Shown here: positions 34,243 through 45,325 of the stretch, piece by piece
Position numbering within the stretch: the first letter of the stretch is position 1
How the letters are laid out: the number at the start of each line of letters is the position of its first letter
Position numbers and translations under genes: made by a program
Notes under the pieces: model-generated
The model's database searches: none
Told to the model about the DNA's origin: nothing
What the model saw: only the letters and a program-made list of their open reading frames with translations
Assembly (NCBI RefSeq): GCF_030272615.1
Contig: NC_081414.1
Location: forward strand, 768,442,153 to 768,506,152
DNA length: 64,000 nt
Direction of reading: 5' to 3'
DNA from: Cryptomeria japonica
Lineage: Eukaryota > Streptophyta > Pinopsida > Cupressales > Cupressaceae

Positions 34243-37200
34243 GAGTACTGAGAACCTTGTTACCAGTCTATGCTATCCGAGTTGTAGCCATTCAAAAGCT
34301 GAAGTCTATTGACAAAACTAAGTTAACCCTTGACTTCATCATTGGCAAGCTTACTGCTTTTGAATTAAATGGTTATGATGGTAGTGTACAAAAATCTGAG
34401 TTTGCATTTAGAGCTTCTGTTTCTAACCCATCTATGAGAAAAAGTAGAGATGTCAATCATAGTTATGAATCTAGATCCAACAGAGATGCTGATGATGAAG
34501 ATAATTTAGTTGAGCTTGAAGCATTGTTGGCTAAGCGGTTGCCCAGAGGCACTGGCAAATATAGAGGTAAGCTACCTTTGAAATGTTTTTCATGCAAGAA
34601 GATTGGACACAGCTACTAAATGTCCTAATGGTGATAACGAGCATAAGAGAGAAATTCAAGAAGTATAAGGGTAAAGGCAAAAGAGATTTTCTTATTGTTG
34701 TTGATGGTGGTATCACTGATGAAGAATTTGACAGTGATGCTAATGAAGATATTGTGTTTGTAGCCATTAAAGAGGAGATATATGACTAGAAGGCGTTAGT
34801 ATCTAGAATAGATAACTCTGATGATTGGATCATTGATAGTGGTTGTTCACATCACATGACCGGTGATCAGAATAAATTTATTTTCTTGAAGGAATTTGAT
34901 GGCGGTGTGATAAGATTTGGTAATGACTCACCCTGCATGGTTAAAGGTAAGGGAACTATTTCTCTTAATGGAAAGAGTTGTGCAGATGATGTCTACTGGG
35001 TTGAAGGTTTAAATCATAATCTTTTGAGTGTGGCACAACTCAATGACAGAGGATACCCATTGAAGTTTAAAGATGGTATATGCAAAATATATGGGAACAA
35101 AGGTGAACTAATTGCAATCGGCAAGAAAACTAAAGGTAATATGTTCCACCTTAATCCTAAAGTCAACAAATATTTAATTGCAAAGATAGATGATAGTTGG
35201 CTTTGGCATAGGAGATTTTGTCATATCAACTTTGATAACATTGTTAAAGTGAGTAAGTCCAAGATAGTGAGAGGTTTGCCTGATTTGGACAAACCGGTTA
35301 ATGCTATGTGCAAAGAATGTCAGTTGGGAAAGATGACATCCTCAACTTTCAAGAGCAAATCTTTTTCAGTGGAACATCTATTAGATTTGGTTAATACAGA
35401 TCTTTGTGGACAAATATTTTATGATCTTCACTGATGATTACTCAAGGATGATGTGGGTCACATTCATGAAGGATAAGGCTGAAGCTTTTAGTAAGTTCAA
35501 AGCTTTTAGGGCTTTAGCTAAGAAGGAGAGCGGTAAGAAGATAAAGTGTCCAAGGATAGATCAAGGCGGTGAATTTACTTTTGTGGAATTCACTAGATAT
35601 TGTGAAGAAAATGGTATCAAATGGCAGCTTTCTACACCAAGGACTCCACAATAGAACTGTATTGCAGAAAGAAACAACTGGTCAGTTGTTGAAGTTGCTA
35701 GGACGATGTTGATACAAGGTGGTGTAGTGAAATTTTTTTGGAGAGAAGCTGTCAGTACAACTGTCTACACTATGAACTAGATTCTGGTAAAGAGAGGTAA
35801 GGACAAGACTCCTTATGAATACTGGTATGGTAGATCACCTAATGTTAGTTATTTCAAGATATTTGGAAGAAAATGTTTTATTAAGAGAGGTTATTATGTT
35901 AGCAAATTTGAGGCTAAAAGTGATGAAGGTATATTTCTTGGTTATTCCACCAAGAGTAAGACCTACAAGTGTTTTAACAATTGGACATAGAAAATTATTG
36001 AGAGTGCTAATGTTCGAGTGGATGAATATCCTGAAGTCTCAGAGGGGACTAGTTCAGAAAAGAAGGATGGGGATCCTTGTATTTTTTTTTTGGAACTAGA
36101 AACTATGAAACCTGAAACTGGCAAAGCAAGTATTGTTGAACCAGTTCAACTGATACAGATAAATTCCAAAGAAGATGATGATAATGAAGAAGATGAGCCT
36201 GAAGATAATGATCATGTTATTACGAGATATGTGAGACTTAATCACAATCCTAAACAAATTATTGGAGATAAGGATGTTGGAGTACTAATCAGAAGGAGAA
36301 TCAGAGAAAATTATTACATGATCTCCACCATTGAACCAATAACTGCTAAGGAAGCATTTGGTGATGATCATTAAAAGCTATGGAGGAGGAACTTGATCAA
36401 ATTAAGAAGAACAACACATGGACCCTAGTACCTCAACTGGTAAATAAAAATGTGATAGGTACTAAGTGGATATTCAAGAACAAGTTGAATGAAGATGGTG
36501 TTGTAGTTCGCAATAAAGCTAGGTTGGTATGCAAAGGTTATGCACAAGAGGAAGGAGAAGATTATGGAGAAACTTTTGCACTAGTGGCAAGAATGGAAGG
36601 TATCCGAACCTTACTTGCATATACAACACATAAGAAATTCAAGGTATATCAGATGGATGTAAAGTAAACATTTTTGAATGGGATACTCAAAGAAGAAGCA
36701 TACATTGAACAACCAGATGGTTATGCTTTAACTGATGAGAAAGACATAGTATGTAGATTGCATAAGGCTTTATATGGAGTAAAGAAGACACTGAGAGCAT
36801 GGTATGAAAGGCTTAATACACATCTAATGAAGATAGGTTTTCTGAGAACTAGTGATGATACCAACATACATCTCAAATATGAAGGAGGTAAAATACTGGT
36901 GAGTGAAGTATTTGTAGATGATATCATATTTGGAGGTAATGATGATATGAGCAATGATTTTGCAGATGAAATGAAAAATGAGTTTGAAATGTCTTTAGTT
37001 GGGGAAATAAAAAATTTCATAGGCTTGCAAATACAACAAATGAAGAATGGTATTTTCATCACACAGACTAATTATGTGAAGGAAGTTTTGAAGACATTTG
37101 GCATGAGTGACTGTAAACCAGTTGGGACACCAATGGTTATAGGTTGTAAGTTGTCTAAGGAAGATGAATCCACATCTGTTGATGAGAAGGAATATAGGTC

Positions 37201-37860
37201 AATGATTGTAAAATTACACTATGTTGTTCACAACAGACTGGATATAGATCAGGCAGCTAGCCTAGTTGCTAGATTCCAAAAGAATCCAAAGGAAACACAT
37301 TTGATACCAACCAAGAGAATTTTTAGATATTTGAAAGGTACTGTTGATTATGGGTTATGGTATCCATAGAGGAAATTTTGATTCGAAGGTGTATACTGAT
37401 GTAGATTGGGCAGGAAATGTTGATGACTGGAAAAGCACAACTCGTGGAGCATTTTTTCTTGGAGGAAGAGTCATTTCATGGAGTATAAAAAGTAGAGTTG
37501 TACTTCACAATCTACTGCAGAAGCTAAATATGTTACAAGTTACATGAATTGTACCCAGGTTATTTGGATGAGGCACATTTTGGAAGGTTTTAAGATGAAG
37601 ATCTCAGAACTGTTAAAGATCTTATGTGATAATACAAGTGCCATAAATATTTCCAAGAACCTTGTTTTGCACGAAAGAACCAAGCACATTGAATTGAAGT
37701 ATCATTTCTTAAGAGAAAAGGTGTAGAGTAAAGATGTGATCTTGGAGCATGTTTCTACCAAGGAACAACTTGCAGATATCTTTACTAAACCTCTACCTAA
37801 GACTACTTTTGAGTATCTTAGAAGTCAGCTAGGGGTTGTACCATTTCATGAGGTCAACTG
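34243..37860 (+). pseudogene. Gag C-terminus and pol of X (Ty1/copia)
   Basis: Gag resumes with LLPVYAIRV and a knuckle start CFSCKKIGH. Protease follows (DDWIIDSGCSHHM, about 34825), then integrase (NAMCKECQLGK at about 35310, TDDYSRMMWV at about 35430). The segment between LCG and DKYF of integrase is deleted at about 35411. RT (KVYQMDVK at about 36640, FVDDIIFGG at about 36910) and RNase H (VYTDVDWAG at about 37392, LCDNTSAIN at about 37622) complete it. Frameshifts lie near 34617, 34655, 35411, 36372, 37365 and 37490. Several TAG stops replace Gln. It has more indel damage than Y or any gypsy frame here, fitting its position as the oldest layer of the nest. Confidence 0.9.
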
Positions 37861-38050
37861 ATTATGATGTAGATTACATCAGTCCTGGAGCTACTTGCAG
37901 AATTTAATAGCAGGATTGGTGTAGAAGTGGAACTATTCCATAGGGGGAGCATCAAGTTGCAAATTGTTGATGGTGAACACTGAAATTTGACATTGCATGT
38001 TTTACTTTCAAATTGGAATTATTGTCAAAGGGGGAGAAGAACTATGTGAT
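37861..38050 (+). other. 3' untranslated part of X before Z
   Basis: It has polypurine strings ATAGGGGGAGCATC (about 37938) and CAAAGGGGGAGAAG (about 38027) and no gene. The X sequence resumes after Z at 39119. Confidence 0.6.
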
Positions 38051-39113
38051 TGTTAGGTCCTAGAGACGACTGAGAGGGGGGGGGGGGTGAATCAGTTGTC
38101 TAATAAATTCAAACCAAAAACTAATTAACCAACTTAATGCATAATATCGGTAAACCAGTTAAGTATGCTGGTAGATAGTGTTAACAGTAAATTGCTATAC
38201 TGGTAAGGATTAATGCATGAAACATAAACATAAAGTCATCCACAACACATGACACCAATATTTGTACGTGGAAACCCTCTAAGGGGAAAAACCATGGTGG
38301 GAAACCTTACCCACAATCAGATGATACTACTGCAGATAGTAAGTGTACATAATGGGGTCTGCACATGCAGAAAGGCCAACAACCTAGAGATCACTGCTCA
38401 ATCACAAAATGGGAGTCACATTGACTACAATTGGATAGTTAATTCCAATAAGAATGTACTGCACAAAATAACATCTTCATATGCTGGATTCAGTACCGGT
38501 GTAATGCTGATATGCTTCTACAAAAACCTAACTTCACCTTCAAATGATGTCTTCATGTATTCCTCTGCTTGATCTCACATATACCTTCACTTAATTCTTT
38601 TTCGCATTCCACACTTGATCTTACAAATAAGATCTTACATTTATACCATACCCTAAGACCAATTTTAGTAGGTCGGCTCTACAAGATATTACAATAAAAA
38701 TATTTTACAAACAATATAATATCCAATGCAATAACCGATTAAACATGTTAGCTTAATGCATTTACATCAATAATAAATCATCTCCATAGCATGCCATGCT
38801 GATCTGGAAAAGATAAACCTACTGGTGTAACCCTAGATAACCTGGACCTATTTGTCGGTAAAAGCAAATATGCAAATATGAATATACCAATGATTAATTC
38901 TTCAAAACAAAGTGTCCACACGATGTCTTCGACATTACCAAGTGTCTTCCATATCATTCCAGGTATCGGTGAACATTATATCCTACCGGTGAACCATATA
39001 CTAGTAACTGTTGCACAATTTACTTGCTTGCCAGTGAATGTTGCTAGATCTCCAAAGTGCTTGTTTTTAGTAGGAGTTGACATCAATGACAAAATCATAC
39101 CAAAATACCAACA
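38051..39113 (-). mobile_element. Solo LTR Z with 5-bp target duplication GTGAT
   Basis: It is the reverse complement of the Y LTR. It starts TGTTAGGTCCTAGAG and ends AAATACCAACA on the plus strand. GTGAT occurs at 38046-38050 and 39114-39118. A run of 12 G at about 38080 lies in the C-rich end of the LTR family. There is no interior, so this is a solo LTR inserted into the 3' untranslated part of X. Confidence 0.93.
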
Positions 39114-39118
39114 GTGAT

Positions 39119-39258
39119 TTGTATGGTTGACAGAGAGAAGTAAGATAAAGCAGAAGAAAGGTGAATACTTGGAAATGTAAACCAGGATTCCTATTCACAA
39201 TCACAGACAATCAATTAATATTGATATTTATATTACCATCAATGCCAAAGGGGGAGAT
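39119..39258 (+). other. End of X interior with polypurine tract
   Basis: Noncoding bases end in GCCAAAGGGGGAGAT (39244-39258) directly before the 3' LTR start TGTTAGC. This is the functional-looking polypurine tract of X. Confidence 0.75.
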
Positions 39259-40721
39259 TGTTAGCATTCATTCATTCATTGTTGGAATTTGCATGAAGAT
39301 TGGAGAGATTGCATTAATGGTATATTATGTTATCATCGATGTCAATTAACCGATGATAATGACATTGATGTTATTTGTTGATATTGTTATTATGATAATT
39401 TGTAATTGGTAGGAAGAGCTAATGAAGGAAACTATAACCGGTAGAAAGAGTTTGTAGTGGGAACCGATATTGCTATGTATTGGAGAGTTGAACCAGTAAA
39501 CCCTACCTGTTGTTTTGATAAACCCTAACCAATTAAGTTTGGCGAATTGGTTATATTGGTTTATGATCTAATGATGAGTGGTAATGATTATGACACATAT
39601 GCTTACTGATTGAAGAGAATTTTCAAGTAATTTTGGCACGTTGATGAAATGGTTTTTATCTAGGGAATGAGCAAAGTATATTGCATGTAATGCAAAGCGT
39701 GTGATGAGTTACTAAGTTCGAGGAAGCTGTGATCAAGGAGCGGTCGAGGATTTCTAGATTGATGTGCAGAGATTGGTATGTAATCCAACGGTCATACTTA
39801 AACCGATTTGTTTATAATCTCTATGAGAATTAAGTTTTTATTGTGTTATCAACCTAATTGATTTGTTTATAAGGTTGATGAATTGTCTTGTTTAAGAGCT
39901 GGCAAAGTTTTAGTTGAGTGTGGTGTTGCCGAATTGGATGATGTATCTGTAGTTTTGAGTAAAGGAAGATTGGAGCATGAAAAGGATCTGAACCAACAAG
40001 TGTAGTGCTATTCAAACAGATCAACAAACTCCTGTTGTTTTCTAACAATTACAACAGACTGAAATCCCCTAACCAGGTAATCGCTAACAAGCTTGATGTT
40101 ATTCAAATCCTCTAACAAGGTGATCCATTAGATTGGATTTTCAAATCCTCTACTGAGGTTACTCCTTACAGAGTATTTCTTATAACAAGGCATTTGCAGT
40201 CAATCCCTTAACTAGGTGGTCCCTAATAGGATATGTTCTTAACAGGACTTTTTGTAAAAGCTTTAACATGCTTGGCTCCTAACAGGGCGAACTTCAGAAG
40301 AGTTCAGATAGTTATCTTGTAAGTCTCATCTCATTGTGGTTTTTCCCATTTGGATTTTGACATCAAAAATATTGTGTCAAGTGGTGAATGTTTTTGTGGT
40401 TATGATCTTATGGTTGATTTGCTTAACTACCTTATCCACTTTGATATGTCATGATAACTTGAAGCATTGAGAAATGAAGTCTTACTTATGTTGGTAAAAG
40501 CATTTGAATGTTTATAAGTTTGAAGTTGTTTACTGGTAGTTGTGGTAATAGTCAACCAGTTTATTCTAAAAGTTTTTATCTTGACAATGGTATTGCATTG
40601 ATAGATCTTAAGTTTACTTTAAGAGTTTGGTGTTGGTGAAGTTTGTATCAATTTTTCTATCTACTGATTCACCCTCCCTCTCAGTAGTTGACCGGATTCT
40701 TATTCTTTCATCATGCCATCA
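39259..40721 (+). repeat. 3' LTR of X (1,463 bp)
   Basis: It starts TGTTAGCATTC and ends CATGCCATCA. It matches the split 5' LTR along its whole length, with scattered substitutions, mostly transitions. Confidence 0.93.
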
Positions 40722-40726
40722 CATTA
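40722..40726. repeat. Right target-site duplication of X (CATTA)
   Basis: It is identical to 19252-19256 and so completes the boundary of element X. Confidence 0.88.
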
Positions 40727-40922
40727 CTATGGACAAGTTGCGTGGTTAGTTGTAGCAAATACAAAGTCCACTACAAATGTAGCTGCAAAGATTGTGCATG
40801 TTATTTATGCAAACATAATGAAGCTGAAACTCATCGTTGAAGATGCTATAATCCATGCCCATTATTTGTTGCAATACTTTTTTCTTCCAGATAGGAAATG
40901 TAGATACTTCATTCATATATGA
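40727..40922 (+). pseudogene. Aldehyde oxidase / xanthine dehydrogenase fragment, right part
   Basis: It continues in phase from the left part when X and one CATTA are removed. HYYGQVAWLVVANTKSTTNV, AAKIVHVIY and KLIVEDAI fit the a/b-hammerhead pattern Y.GQ..GLVVA.T...A..AA..V.V.Y....P.LTVEDAI of aldehyde oxidases and xanthine dehydrogenases. It ends at TGA 40920-40922. The pair of fragments covers only about 150 residues of a protein that is usually near 1,350 residues, so this is a remnant or captured piece. Confidence 0.6.
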
Positions 40923-41032
40923 TGAAGTTACGTTTGAGGGAGAGGTTAGAATGGGGCATTAAATTTCACTTGGAAACATAATGCTCCTTATGTATATTGG
41001 TAAGGAGAGTTGTACAATTGTTTACTAATCAT

Positions 41033-41688
41033 TGTTGGCAATTTGGAGGAATTAATTATGTGTTACATTGATGTCAACACTAGCTACTTTGGCTATTTAC
41101 TGGTATCTGGTTGGTCCCGATAGGATGATTAGTTTCTAGTTGGTATGATCATGTTGATCTGGTACGCTCCGATATGCTTTGGTCTATGGAATTTGTTTAG
41201 ATTGGTTATTCATGTGTTCTTGATGTGTATCACATTCAGTTGGTTCATGATTTGATGATCTAAAAGCTATCACTTGTTCTAGTAACCCTTTTGGTTATTA
41301 GTGAGGGTTTCACTGACAGAGCTTTGTTGAAGATATTTTGATATTATGTATAAGTGGTGTTGGTGCAACTTCTAGTAGAGATTCAGGATGCTGATGGTTA
41401 TCATATTTGTGTTCCAGTTGTTCATGGTGTTTCATATGGCTTATGGCGACCTATTTTGGGTCTGATACTATCTAGGTTATGGACTAGTTTATGTAATGTG
41501 TGGGTTGATGTTCCTCAAGCATTACTAATGGGATTTATGGATTGGATTACATTGTTTTTGACCTAAGCTAACTTAGTTGATCATTTGATTGCAAGTTTAA
41601 GTTGTGAATTTATTGTATTATCTTTTAGGTGGCTGACCTAATTGTTTAGGGCCCGGGTTGGTATAAATATGATGGAAGTGTTGGCATT
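41033..41688 (+). repeat. Truncated copia LTR fragment
   Basis: It starts TGTTGGCAATTTGG and contains phrases shared with the other copia LTRs here (ATTGATGTCAACACTAGC). A TATA-like GGTATAAATATGATGG lies at about 41670. It is cut at 41688 by another LTR start. The 110 bases before it (40923-41032) hold nothing I recognise. Confidence 0.6.
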
Positions 41689-41756
41689 TGATTAAAGATT
41701 ACATTAATGATATGTTATGTTTTCATTGATGTCAATTAATTGGTTATGATTGTGTT
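41689..41756 (+). repeat. Fragment of the start of an X-family LTR
   Basis: TGTTGGCATTTGATTAAAGA and CATTGATGTCAATTAATTGG match the first part of the X LTR. It ends where the gypsy LTR of H begins, showing another truncated insertion. Confidence 0.65.
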
Positions 41757-42915
41757 GACTTGAATTTCATCCTCAGAATGCTACCTACAACAAGTTAGTT
41801 TCACAAAATACCAATAGAAATGCTACAGGAAATCCAAACTCAACCAATGAATCTACATGAAATACATATTAAAATAAAACATTATTTTTACCTTCATGAT
41901 TTATGTCTCATTGTGTCCTAACTCCACTATTCCTGGTTGCAGATGGTGTGCTCTCAGACAATGCACTGATAGCTTCCAAGATGGCATATGAAGAATGGAC
42001 TGATAATTGATAGTTAACAAATGCTATGATATGAAATACTACATGATTTTACTAAAATAATTATGATAAATGATAATTGCTATTTGCTTCAAGATTAAAA
42101 CTCACAGATGCATAAGTTTTACAAATGATTTGCTTGAAAATGCACTTGAAGTCTCTTGAAGTCTAACTCTCTCTCAATTGAAGCTCTTAATTTTATAGAC
42201 CTTGAGAGGATGAGATGATGTGGCTCAGATCTACAGATTTGGATGGATGTGAGAAAAGGTGAAGGTTGAGAGAAAGGGAGAAGGAGAAGACAAGTGTCAC
42301 TCATCTCACCTTGACTGGGTTACTGACTGAGAGAATCTAGGGATGGTTGGAGAAGATTTAGGCATGATAGGACAAGTAGACTGAAGTCCTTCCTAAGATG
42401 TAGGGAGTGTTGGAGAGAATATACGAGATGGTTATGAAATATGTGTACGTACACAATATTCATTAAGTTTGGAAGTTGGAGATAGATGATGAATTAATAT
42501 TTAGGAAATATTAATTTCCTTAGCCACATGTTTGATGAGTTGGCAAAGGGAAGATGAAGTGGAGATGGAAGGTGAGTTGGAAAAGAAAGATTAAATAATT
42601 TAAGAAATTATTTAATATTTGAGACTATAGGATAGAAGAATAACTATTAAATATTAAATATTTAATTGCTTGGATGAGATAATTAAATATTAGATATTTA
42701 ATTAAATTGGTTAAAAGAATAATTAAATATTAGATATTTAATTAATTAGAAGAATATGATAGATGAATTAATTAATAAAATATTAATTAATAGAAAGACA
42801 TGAAAATGAATTAAATAAATTAATCTTTTTAAATTAACTATTTAATAGAAGAATAATTATTAAATAAATATAAAATATTTATTTACTTTCTCATAGCCAT
42901 TTGTATGTGTATGCA
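41757..42915 (-). repeat. 3' LTR of H
   Basis: It ends GTGTATGCA at 42915 next to a polypurine tract. A minus-strand TATA-like TATAAAATTAAGAG lies near 42195. Toward 42600-42890 it has repeated TTAAATATTAAATATTTAAT runs, like solo LTR S. The start is placed near TGACTTGAATTTC and is uncertain by a few bases. Confidence 0.7.
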
Positions 42916-42932
42916 TTTTGCCCCTCTTTGAA
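42916..42932 (-). promoter_or_regulatory. Polypurine tract of H
   Basis: The minus strand reads TTTCAAAGAGGGGCAAAA directly before the LTR. The same string type flanks the LTR of K at 53546. Confidence 0.75.
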
Positions 42933-43065
42933 ATGATGTCGAGAAAACATTGTTTCAAAGATTAAATCAAGTCTCGATAATACACCTGATGAAGATTGAA
43001 AATCTTAATTGTGTGCCTCAGATACTATATTTTGGATATGATTTGATGATTATGCCCCCTCAAGA

Positions 43066-43328
43066 GATCGTCAAGTCTGGTTTCAGGAAGGACACATCCC
43101 GTTAGAGACAAAAGATGATCAAAATGTCTGGTTTCGGGAAAGATACATCATGTATAAGACATGATATGTGATCAAAATGTCTGGTTTAAGGAAAGATACA
43201 TCTTGTATAAGACATGATAAATGATCAAAACATCTAGTTTAAGGAAAGATACATCCTATATAAGATATGATAGATGATCAAAACGTCTAGTTTAAGGAAA
43301 GATACATCCTGTATAAGACATGATAGAT
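43066..43328. repeat. 53-bp minisatellite, five copies
   Basis: Copies begin GATCAAAA.GTCTGGTTT at 43117, 43170, 43223 and 43276, with an exact period of 53. A diverged first copy starts at 43066. Each contains GGAAAGATACATC and GTATAAGACATGAT. The array lies in the 3' noncoding part of H, where element K has its antisense gene. Confidence 0.92.
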
Positions 43329-43329
43329 G

Positions 43330-45325
43330 ATAGTTGAATGACTGATGAATATATTAAATTGAAGAATGATTCCATCAGATGATGATGCTGGTGCAGGTGC
43401 TGCAAGTGATCCAGGTGTTAGACCCAAAGGCTTGAGAGGCAGTCATGATTCTTGACTTGATTTGTATTGATGAGGCACTTGTATTATTGATCTGATATCA
43501 TTGTATACTTGGACTTTTACTATTTTTATGATGATCTATATGTAGACATGGACTCTATATGATGATGATTATATGGATGCATGTTTTGATGGATGATGTT
43601 ATGATCTTTATGCATGTTACTTTATTTGATGATTATGCTTTATATGATGATGAAATGATAAATGCTTTTGCTGATTTTCAATTTTGATGATCTTGGATGC
43701 AAATGAAAATGATTACTAACTTAAATGATATGTAAATGATGCAAATGCAATGATCTATATGGAAATGCAAATGAATGATTGATTTGCTTTTGATTTATGA
43801 TGATGTAAATGCAAATGATCTAGATGAAATGTTTTTGAGTTTTTATGTAATGTTTATAAAGATTATGAATCTAAGTGCAAAGATGCAATTAAATGATCAT
43901 TAATAGAATGATAATGCAAATAATAATGATGATACACTACATGATGAATGAAATGCAGTTAATTAAATGCAAACTAATGAAATGAATGATGATTAAAATG
44001 TTTCTTTAAAAAAATGAATGCACCTATAATGATTAAATGCTTTTTGCTTTTGTTTGTCCAATTATACTCAATCTTTATTTATGACCGTTGATTTGTTAAT
44101 GAAATAATATGCTTATAATACAACTGACCATAAATTCTTATAATGCAGATGAATAATGAGCTAATCCAAAATCATCTAACTAAAAATTGTACTACCATTC
44201 TTCATATGCTATCTTGTAACAGTGCTTGATTTCATCATTAAGCTTTAAAATGTTGTAAGAAAATACAAGCAACTTGACATAATGATTAAAGATGACCTGA
44301 GTATTTCTTACATGGATTTTTATATAGCAAGTTAATACAAGCAACTTGATATAATGGATCAAGTTGACCTAAGTATTGCTTGCAGAATAGAGAAGGATTA
44401 TCTCCTTTCATGCATGACTTGGAACGTCCTCCTTGATCTTTTGTCGATCATATCCTGAGACAAGTTGATACCGTAGTAAGAGATAAACCACAAACAACAA
44501 TCAAAGAAAAATAATCATGCCCCATCATAGCTTCTCTAGTGATGGACATCCTTGAGTTGCATAGAGTACATGCTTAGCAATAAAATCAAGATATAAACAC
44601 TAAATCTTGTATGTCATTCACACATTCTTATGGTCATTAACTGATATAATCATCTTGATGAATGATCTTTGATAATCCTTTATTACTTGTTGATCTATTC
44701 TTTGGTTTCTGAGTTTCATGATTTAGTTTGTTGATGAAATGCCTTGATTGATTTGTTGCTTTATTGCTCGTTATCTATTTCAAAACCCTAGGTGTTTTTG
44801 GTTTTTCTAAGTTTTTCGAATGTTTTGGATTTTTTAAAGATTCAAAAGATCACCTTACCAAAAGGAATTTGGACTTTGCCCCAGCAAAAAAAAAAATTAA
44901 TTATGGATGTATGAGTTGATCAAGATCCAAACCATCGAGAGATACAAATGCAGATATGATTGATTTTGATAAAATCTAGGATAGTGACTATGACAAGTAT
45001 GTCAAAGAATTATAACTGTTGGTAAGCTGCATATTTTTGGCTAAATGGTTTAGAGCAATGGCTGCAAATGATAGAATGGATAAGCTAAGATAGATGGAAG
45101 TGATAGATGTGATAGGATAGAGTGGATAGGTGTGTAAAGCGATCTCATAGATGGAGGAACTCACTTTTTAGATAGCGACTGTTTACCAGGTTTTCACCAT
45201 CTAAATTTATTGCATTTTTTTTCATATTTTGTATTTTTTTTAGGGATTTTTTTGCCTTTTTAGATGTTTACTGATTTCTTTAGGACTTTATATGCTTTTT
45301 ATTGATTTTTTCAGGACTTTATATC
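43330..45325 (-). other. 3' noncoding part of H
   Basis: A plus-strand scrap at about 43381-43460 (DDAGAGAASDPGVRPKG, then a stop) resembles the tail of an antisense frame like that in K. From 43500 to 44080 the sequence is dominated by ATGATG, AAATGCAAATGA-type repeats. The block shared with N and K lies at 44486-44575, and T-rich AGGACTTTATAT units at 45200-45325. No other gene is seen. Confidence 0.65.

Larger units (their letters stand above)
19257..40721 (+). mobile_element. Element X: complete but decayed Ty1/copia element carrying three later insertions
   Basis: The 5' LTR (19257-19466 plus 26981-28231) and the 3' LTR (39259-40721) match along their length, both near 1.46 kb, and are flanked by CATTA. 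The internal part has an initiator-Met primer site, gag, protease, integrase, RT and RNase H in copia order. It is split by G (in the 5' LTR), Y (in gag) and Z (in the 3' untranslated part). X shows several frameshifts while Y shows one, in agreement with X being older. X itself landed in a molybdoenzyme fragment. Confidence 0.92.

Noticed and set aside
38078-38092. G homopolymer as a structural element
   Set aside because: It is the reverse complement of the C-rich tail found in all copia LTRs here, so length variation or a sequencing error is more likely than a special structure.
38249-38572. Plus-strand frame within solo LTR Z
   Set aside because: It lies entirely in LTR sequence and is the antisense of the same region in the Y LTR. 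There is no domain.
41354-41566. Frame of 70 codons in the copia LTR fragment
   Set aside because: LTR context and low-complexity hydrophobic content; no support for a gene.
43066-43328. CRISPR-like array
   Set aside because: Repeats are directly adjacent with no unique spacers, in a plant retrotransposon. It is a minisatellite.
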